From Megalobrama amblycephala (lineage: Eukaryota > Chordata > Actinopteri > Cypriniformes > Xenocyprididae), in NCBI RefSeq assembly GCF_018812025.1, contig NC_063049.1, positions 5,765,013-5,829,012 of the forward strand: DNA of 64,000 bases. The letters are read 5' to 3'. Numbering within the stretch: the first letter of the stretch is position 1; every line of letters begins with the position of its first letter. The notes beneath the pieces were generated by a model. That model was given only the letters and a program-made list of their open reading frames with translations. It was not told the DNA's origin and did not search any database. Positions 56,842 through 64,000 of the stretch are shown piece by piece. Both the position numbers and the translations under genes were made by a program.

Positions 56842-59109
56842 GTGAGGGAATATTTTTCTCGTGGCCACGACTTCATTACGTTGAGGGAAAGACATAATTT
56901 CTCATGAGTTAAATGTGTAAACAACCTGCGCTACCATAGCAACCTGGAATTATCACAAATGGACAAGACTATAATAATATTTATTATTAATTTAGAAAAA
57001 GAATGGAATTAAGAAATTATTATATTAACATAGTGCATATTATATTGCGTGCAATGTTGCTTAGATGGCATTCGAATGAAGTTTATAAATAAATGTTTAA
57101 ATGTTGTACATTTTAATCCCATCCAACCGTCTTTTAAATCCATTCACTGATTGTTTATTTTTTATTTAATATGTTTATATTATTATTAGTTAGGCTACAT
57201 TTGTACATTTATTTGCTTTATTTTCCCCTTCATTTCTCATATTTCTTTATCTAATTAATATCCTGTACTTTATGTTACTTAAAGTTTGTATTCTGTAAAT
57301 ACTGTAAATGCCTGATCATGCCAGTAAAGTTTTGAGTTTATGATTGTTTCTGTAGCCTATTTCTGACTACAGTAGCTTAAATGAGCGTCTGTTTTCTTTT
57401 GTAGCCTCCAAGCGGCAACCTCTCCCAGTTTCTCGTAAAGCCAGTACGGAAGTCACTTAAACTGCGATTCATCGACTGGCCGCTAGGGACAGGCTGCAGA
57501 AAAGAGCATAATCTCATTGACCATCATGTTAAAACGGCCAAGTTTACAGCAGAAAAAAAACATGTTTACAGCCTGGTTCAAATTGTGGTTTTGGTCTATA
57601 TAGCTAATTTTGCGCTTCATGACAACTCTAAGGGGGGTGAATTTTTTTTATAACTCATCTGTTTAAATTATATTAAGCCTTAAAGTTCTGCATAATTAAG
57701 GGCATGGTCACTTGAATGACAGGTATGCCGCAGCTGTCTGTGAGCTGTGTGAACTTTGTCATGTTACCTCAGCAGCTAATTTCAGCCACTGAATTTGGCA
57801 TCTCAGCCATATTTGTGCTTTTTTTCTGGATTATTTTATACAATTATAAAATATGGCTTGCTGCATTATTAGTCAAGACTGATATGCGTCTGTGTACATG
57901 TGCTATTGCAGAAGATAAACAGAACACGTTGATGGATTGTCTTGGCGTTTTGTTCCTGAGATTTACATAAAGCTCCAACAGCACTGCTTGCATAATGTAA
58001 CTAAAACTGCTGCACTATTTTGAAAAATTATACTTTGGACACGTGCTCATTTGTTTGAGAGAACATTTGAGAGATATACAGATATATATGTACGTAACCA
58101 GTTTTGCATCACAAACAATGCTCACATAGCATAATTTCCTGAAGGACGATGATGGAGAGCAGATCATTCAGAAGAAATGTGATGCAAACAATGGATAATA
58201 TATCAATATTTCATGGATTTAATGTTTTCGTGGACAAAAAGTACTGTTTTTTGTTTTGCAATGGACATTTTACCCAAGTGTCATGGATTGGATTCATCTT
58301 GCGATCTCTATTTCATTATAAAGGTATGAAGTCCTGTTTGATTTTTCGTGTTGTTATTTGCACACCCCACACAAATTAATTACTGGTGGAGTACCTATAT
58401 TTAAAAAAAAAATAAAAAAAAAACACAGTAGATTGACAGTAAACATTTAGAACTTTCTAATGATATAACTAGTTATCTTTATTAATATTTTAGATAGTAA
58501 GATGGATAGCTCCTTTGATGGTAACGTCGAGCTAGGCGGCATGGTTTCAGCAACCAGAAGCATGAGCTCCAACTACGTCCCGCCTCTTTGCCCATTTTCA
58601 GTTATCCGGGAGTGACGTGGGTGATGCGCTGCTAAGATGGCAGCGGCCTCATTTTCGCTTCAAAACTGCTCTTCGGAACTCTATGGGTGACGTCACGTCC
58701 ATATTTTTTTTACAGTCTATGGTAGCCCCTCATGCCTGTTACAGTATTTGAGTTAAGTTCAATAAGGTTTTACTATTAATAGGGTATGTTAAAATAATAT
58801 TTTGTTTATTATTTGTACATAACCTATCAAAGCTTTATTTATGATTTTATTTTATTTCTGTAGGTGCACAGGAATTTTACAGTAAGTTAATTTATGGGAA
58901 TTTATACTGGTTAATAATCATTCCTTAATTCCACCCTTATTTTTCATTCTTAATTAAAATTATTATTATAGTCTTGTCCATTTGTGATAATTCCAGGTTG
59001 CTATGGTAGCGCAGGTTGTTTACACATTTAACTCGTGGCCATGAGAAATTATGTCTTTGCCTCAACGTAATGAAGTCGTGGCCATGAGAAAAATATCTCG
59101 TTCCCTCAC
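56842..59109. mobile_element. Large MITE with about 165-bp inverted ends
   Basis: The left arm 56842-57010 (ggtgagggaatatttttctc, gtggccacgacttcattacg) is mirrored by 58938-59109. Arms include caacctgcgctaccatagca and cctggaattatcacaaatgg. Inside, another MITE-like end (58650-58726) suggests nesting. No transposase frame was found. Confidence 0.75.
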
Positions 59110-60779
59110 CATATGATCTCGAGGCCACGACTTTACATCATGTGGCCACAACATAAGGATGTCATTACCACGTTTATTATGTACAAATTATAAACGTGGC
59201 CACGAGTTATTATCACATTCCCACAAATTAATATCTCTAATATCCCACATCCAAACTAAATGAACCGAACATAATTTACAGCTTGTAATGTGAAATTTCT
59301 ATTTATCAATAAAACTTTGACATGTGAAGTTTACCAAGTTAAATATGTAAAAATAACAAAGCAACCATTTTTACACCATTACAAACATTCCTTCACGCAC
59401 CCCAGTTTGGGAACCGCTGGCTTAGTCATTTATGAATCATACATTAAAGGTGCAATGTGTGAAATTTTGGAGGATCTATTGACAGAAATGCATTATAATA
59501 TACACAACTAAACATTGTTTTTGTATTGCCTTACAATGAGCCATTTCTATCTACATACACTGCGGGTCCCCTTACATCGAAGTCACCATTTTGCTCTACA
59601 GAGCGTGTGTTTAGATGCAGCTTGCATAATCACTACGTTGAATACACACAAAGAAGTAGTTGTAGTAGGGTCATCTGGTTTATTAGAAGCAGAGACCGTT
59701 CGAAGAAGAAACCTCATTGCTTGACTGGCTACTCTCTGCTGTCTCAGACAACGACATCTTTGTCTTGTGTCGGCCAGGCGGCCACCGTAGCTTCTCTATG
59801 TGTTTCAAAAGGAAGGGGTGAGTGCTATTGGTTGCAAGTTCACAACCTCACCACTAGATGCCAGTAAAAATACATTACACTAAAAAACATTCTTTTTTTG
59901 TGATGGACTCAAATAAAAAAAGTTCATAGAACTAATATACTCACATTATTTACACATTATGAATATTAAATTGCAATGTTAATGTATTAATGTATTCTGT
60001 AAATCATAGCTTTTCTTGATTTGCTGTTTTTACAGTTATGATGTGTTTTTACAGTATAATTGTAGTTGATTATTTACAGTACTCTTGTTAATTTACAGAC
60101 TTGGCAACCAAAATTGTTAATAAGTTGCTGTAAATTTTACAGCTTTTTTTTTTTTTTTTTTTTACAGTGTGTGCATTATTTAAGCATCAATTTATATTAG
60201 TGCATCCCAGGGACGTTTCCTCTGAGGAGGCAAGGGAAGCAGTGCTTCCTTTAAAAAAAAAGAAAAAGAAAAGAAAAAGGATGAGAAGATAATCCATATT
60301 ACAATAATAAAACAATGCAAATATTACATAATGTGACATATAAAAGTGGATAAATTACAGTTTTTTTCTAAAGTAACAATGTCTAACAGGTGACACCAGC
60401 AGGTGAAATTACAGCGGGAGTCTCGAGTTTTGTGCATATTCGCAAATTGGCCTGAATAAAGAAAATTATGCCGGTAATGGGAAGACTACAGAAAAAGTAA
60501 ATAAACAGAGAACTGATACCAGTTACAGCGTGAAATAAACATGAATGAACAAAGGTATGTTAAAAGATACAGTTAAACTTATCAAAATCCATATCATGTC
60601 TTGTGTAATCATGCTCAATCATTGTTTCAACTGTTAATAAATATGCTGGTAAACAAACAAATGCAACATTTACATCAGAACAAACATATCCATCATGACC
60701 ATAAACTTGTTAGTCAGCTAGAAAAATGAACTCTAGAGAGGAGCATTTAGCTTAATATATGTACCATATTACATATTAT
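59110..60779. other. Unassigned region
   Basis: No gene recognised. After the MITE, gtggccac-type words continue to 59215, so the repeat may extend further. A poly-T tract lies at 60145-60167, and an A-rich tract at 60248-60282. Confidence 0.4.
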
Positions 60780-62855
60780 ATTTTTTATGGAAGTAAATTA
60801 ATGCCTAATGTTTTTGAAATAAAAAGCTTGTTGAATTGCACTAATTGAAAAAAAATATGCATTACATTAACTGTGCTTACATTTTTATGCATTGTATTTT
60901 TAAGGTTTGCATTTTATGGGCTGAAATTCAACATGGTTGTATATTTAAGCTGTGAATATTTCAATTAAAAATATTTCACACACATTTTCATTATTAAAAA
61001 TTCAATAATTTATTTTCACCTTTCAGATTTCACTTCCAAAATAATCATTCTGTTTAAAAATACAACCTATAAAATTCGACTAGCAATTTTCAGTCCATTT
61101 TATTTCACTTTACAAATTCGCTTCCACAAATTCAGTGGTTCAAATTCGGCAGAAAATTTAACATTTCACATCCGGGGAACTGCAGGAAAAGCAGTAGAGT
61201 GCCGATGCATGATCTCTATCTGCTGTTAGTCTTCTTTACCAGCAGGTGCCGCTAGCGGCTGTTTAAGACCAGAGCAACGGCTAGTAAGTCATTCATTCAT
61301 AAAAACGGATTTACAGAAATGGAGCAAGCGGTAAGTGAATGTGTGATGATTATCAGGGCCAGTATACATGCAGAAAAGCTGATAAAGACACAAAAGCTGC
61401 ATTTATGTTTAATTCAGTGTCTTTATGGTTACCTGTGTGTAGTCTACATTTAAGCAGCTTTCTCTCCAGTGAACGAGATTATAACGTTATTCCCGAAGCT
61501 GGTGTACAGATCAAATGTTAAATCTGAGGTAGACATATATTTCTCTCTGTTGTTTAGTTTCCTTAACTTTATATCGCGGCACTGTGTTGTAATACTAGGG
61601 TTTCCCTCATCCGTCACAGGATTCCTCTGCCATCAGGACATATAAACTCTTAACACAGCTTAATGGACTCGTACAGTGATATAAAAGACCAAACTCGCAC
61701 CTCATTTGTGATGTAGGTTATACTACTGTATATAGCCTCCAAGAAAGCAGATATTCGCATAAAGTTGTTTTGATGCTGAAATCATTCTCTTTAAACGCTA
61801 TTGAAGGAAGAAACGTGAATACCAATGTCGTAACTTTAGAGACGGTCCCTAAATTTGCGAATATCAAACGTTCAGCATCAAAACAACTTTATGCGAATAT
61901 CTGCTTTCTTGGAGGCTATATACAGTAGTATAACCTACATCACAAATGAGGTGCGAGTTTGGTCTTTTATATCGCTGTACGAGTCCATTAAGCTGTGTTA
62001 AGAGTTTATATGTCCTGATGGCAGAGGAATCCTGTGACGGATGAGGGAAACCCTAGTATTACAACACAGTGCCGCGATAAAGTTAAGGAAACTAAACAAC
62101 AGAGAGAAATATATGTCTACCTCAGATTTAACATTTGATCTGTACACCAGCTTCGGGAATAACGTTATAATCTCGTTCACTGGAGAGAAAGCTGCTTAAA
62201 TGTAGACTACACAGGTAGACACTGAATTAAACATAAATGCAGCTTTTGTGTCTTTATCAGCTTTTCTGCATGTATACTGGCCCTGATAATCATCACACAT
62301 TCACTTACCGCTTGCTCCATTTCTGTAAATCCGTTTTTGTGAATGAATGACTTACTAGCGTTGCTCTGGTCTTAAACACCCGCTAGCGGCACCTGCTGGT
62401 AAAGAAGACTAACAGCAGATAGAGATCATGCATCGGCACTCTACTGCTTTTCCTGCAGTTCCCGGATGTGAAATGTTGAATTTTCTGCCGAATTTGAACC
62501 ACTGAATTTGTGGAAGCGAATTTTTAAAGCGAAATAAAATGGACTGAAAATTGCTAGTCGAATTTTATAGGTTGTATTTTTAAACAGAATGAATATTTTG
62601 GAAGTGAAATCTGAAAGGTGAAAATAAATTATTGAATTTTTAATAATGAAAATGTGTGTGAAATATTTTTAATTGAAATATTCACAGCTTAAATATACAA
62701 CCATGTTGAATTTCAGCCCATAAAATGCAAACCTTAAAAATACAATGCATAAAAATGCAAGCACAGTTAATGTAATGCACATTTTTTTTTTCAATTAGTG
62801 CAATTCAACAAGCTTTTTATTTCAAAAACATTAGGCATTAAATTACTTCCATAAT
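60780..62855. repeat. Giant inverted repeat: two about 1-kb arms, 90-bp spacer
   Basis: The left arm 60780-61780 and right arm 61871-62855 are reverse complements over almost their full length with few differences. The spacer is 61781-61870. Each arm contains the same possible first exon, ATG GAG CAA GCG followed by gtaagtg, on the plus strand at 61319 and on the minus strand near 62317. No recognisable protein is encoded. Confidence 0.9.
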
Positions 62856-64000
62856 TTTTTAATGTTCTTTAATATAATTCATATTTGAATAAATCCATCA
62901 AGTTGACAGCCACCATTTAAATGTTTATATTTCAAAAACCTAATTGGAGTAGAAATAATTTTAAAGTTAGTAGGCCTACTTTATTATTATAAACATTTCC
63001 TTAAGTGTAATTTAAGTTTGTATACAAATCAGTTCATTTTAACCTTCAATAACTGATTCCCATGGATATTTTACAGCATTAGTTGAGAGATTTTCTTTCT
63101 TGATAAAATTTGCCATGTACTGTACCTGATATACAGTATATCCAAAATAACTGATACTGAACCGAATTGCAAAGCTTGTGAATCAAAATGCATAACTGTG
63201 ACAGACTGGCAGGAAATTATGCAAAACAGAAAACAAGGTCCAAACAAGGTGATATTATGACATACTGATAAGCCTCATCTTTACATTATTGTTAATAATA
63301 GTTGCAACTTGCACTCTAAAAGGTGCATTGAAAATTTCCAGGTGATAACCCCTGGGAACGTGATCACGGGGCACCCTCCTGGAGATTTGCTTAGGGCCCC
63401 CAATAACCTAAAAGGTGCCATCGAATTGAAAATTAAATTCACCTTGGCATAGTTGAATAACAAGAGTTCAGTACATGGAAATGACATACAGTGAGTCTCA
63501 AACTCCATTGTTTCCTCCTTCTTATATAAATCTAATTTGTTTAAAAGACTTCCGAAGAACAAGTGAATCTCAACATAACACCGACTGTTACATAACAGTC
63601 GGGATCATTAATATGTACGCCCCCAATATTTGCATATACCAGCTCATGTTCAAGGCATTAGACAAGGGCAGAACGTCTGGATCTGAACAGCTGAATCATC
63701 AGACTAGGTAAGCAAGCAAGGACAATAGTGAAAAAATGGCAGATGGAGCAATAATAACTGACATGATCCATGATATCATGATCTATTTAGTGATATTTGT
63801 AAATTGTCTTTCTAAATGTTTCGTTAGCATGTTGCTAATGTACTGTTAAATGTGGTTAAAGTTACCATTGTTTATTACTGTATTCACGGAGACAAGAGCC
63901 GTCGCTATTTTCATTTTTGAACACTTGCAGTCTGTATAATTCATAAACCACTTCATTCTTTATAAATCTCTCCAACAGTGTGTAACGTTAGCTTTAGCCC
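62856..64000. other. Unassigned region at window end
   Basis: No gene recognised. 63330-63420 (cctgggaacgtgatcacggg, gggccccc) is a GC-richer patch of unknown nature. The final 120 bp look like the start of a repeat cut by the window edge. Confidence 0.4.

Noticed and set aside
1..64000. tRNA, rRNA, CRISPR or bacterial-type operons
   Set aside because: No cloverleaf, rRNA-like block, spaced direct-repeat array or tightly packed co-directional genes was seen. Vertebrate introns and transposons rule out a prokaryotic reading.

Overview
The window looks like teleost, probably cyprinid (carp, goldfish or minnow-like), genomic DNA. This rests on AT-rich background, vertebrate-style splice sites, and fish-typical repeats: L2-type LINEs, Tc1/mariner and hAT transposons, DIRS tyrosine-recombinase retrotransposons, palindromic MITEs, and long CA and TA runs. 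The species assignment is inference; no bacterial-type genes, CRISPR arrays, tRNA or rRNA genes were recognised.

The only convincing host gene is on the minus strand. From about 41144 down to 26024, twelve exons with canonical AG/GT borders can be joined without a frame break: one Ig V-set exon, nine short exons that each encode a hydrophobic segment, and two exons for a short acidic cytoplasmic tail ending in a stop codon. The nine hydrophobic exons all have phase-1 borders on both sides, so any of them can be skipped in frame. A second V-set exon (46475-46810) and a further transmembrane exon (47835-47936) lie upstream in the same orientation. The result is an Ig receptor of B7/butyrophilin/MOG type with a polytopic membrane region, which I consider the most interesting content here. 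Its 5' end (signal peptide, promoter) was not found.

Mobile DNA makes up most of the rest. From left to right: a LINE remnant (345-1165); an hAT transposon with a TTF zinc finger and a duplicated 24-codon exon (1166-5640); a DIRS element (5700-8140) that has lost its recombinase catalytic end; unassigned DNA with two minisatellites (8206-12690); a minus-strand L2 LINE (13552-16875, perhaps to 18180); a second, internally deleted DIRS copy (18471-20740); a minus-strand Gag-like zinc-knuckle remnant (20784-21270); and MITEs, one of which carries a helicase N-terminus (23542-24100). The receptor gene's introns hold more: two palindromic MITEs and a DIRS element of a different family (about 32600-37120), into which a young-looking Tc1 element (33750-35309) has inserted. 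Its transposase frame is open but lacks the segment with the first catalytic aspartate.

Right of 48000 there is no gene I can support. That part holds palindromic elements of increasing size, ending with a nearly perfect inverted repeat of about 1-kb arms around a 90-bp spacer (60780-62855).
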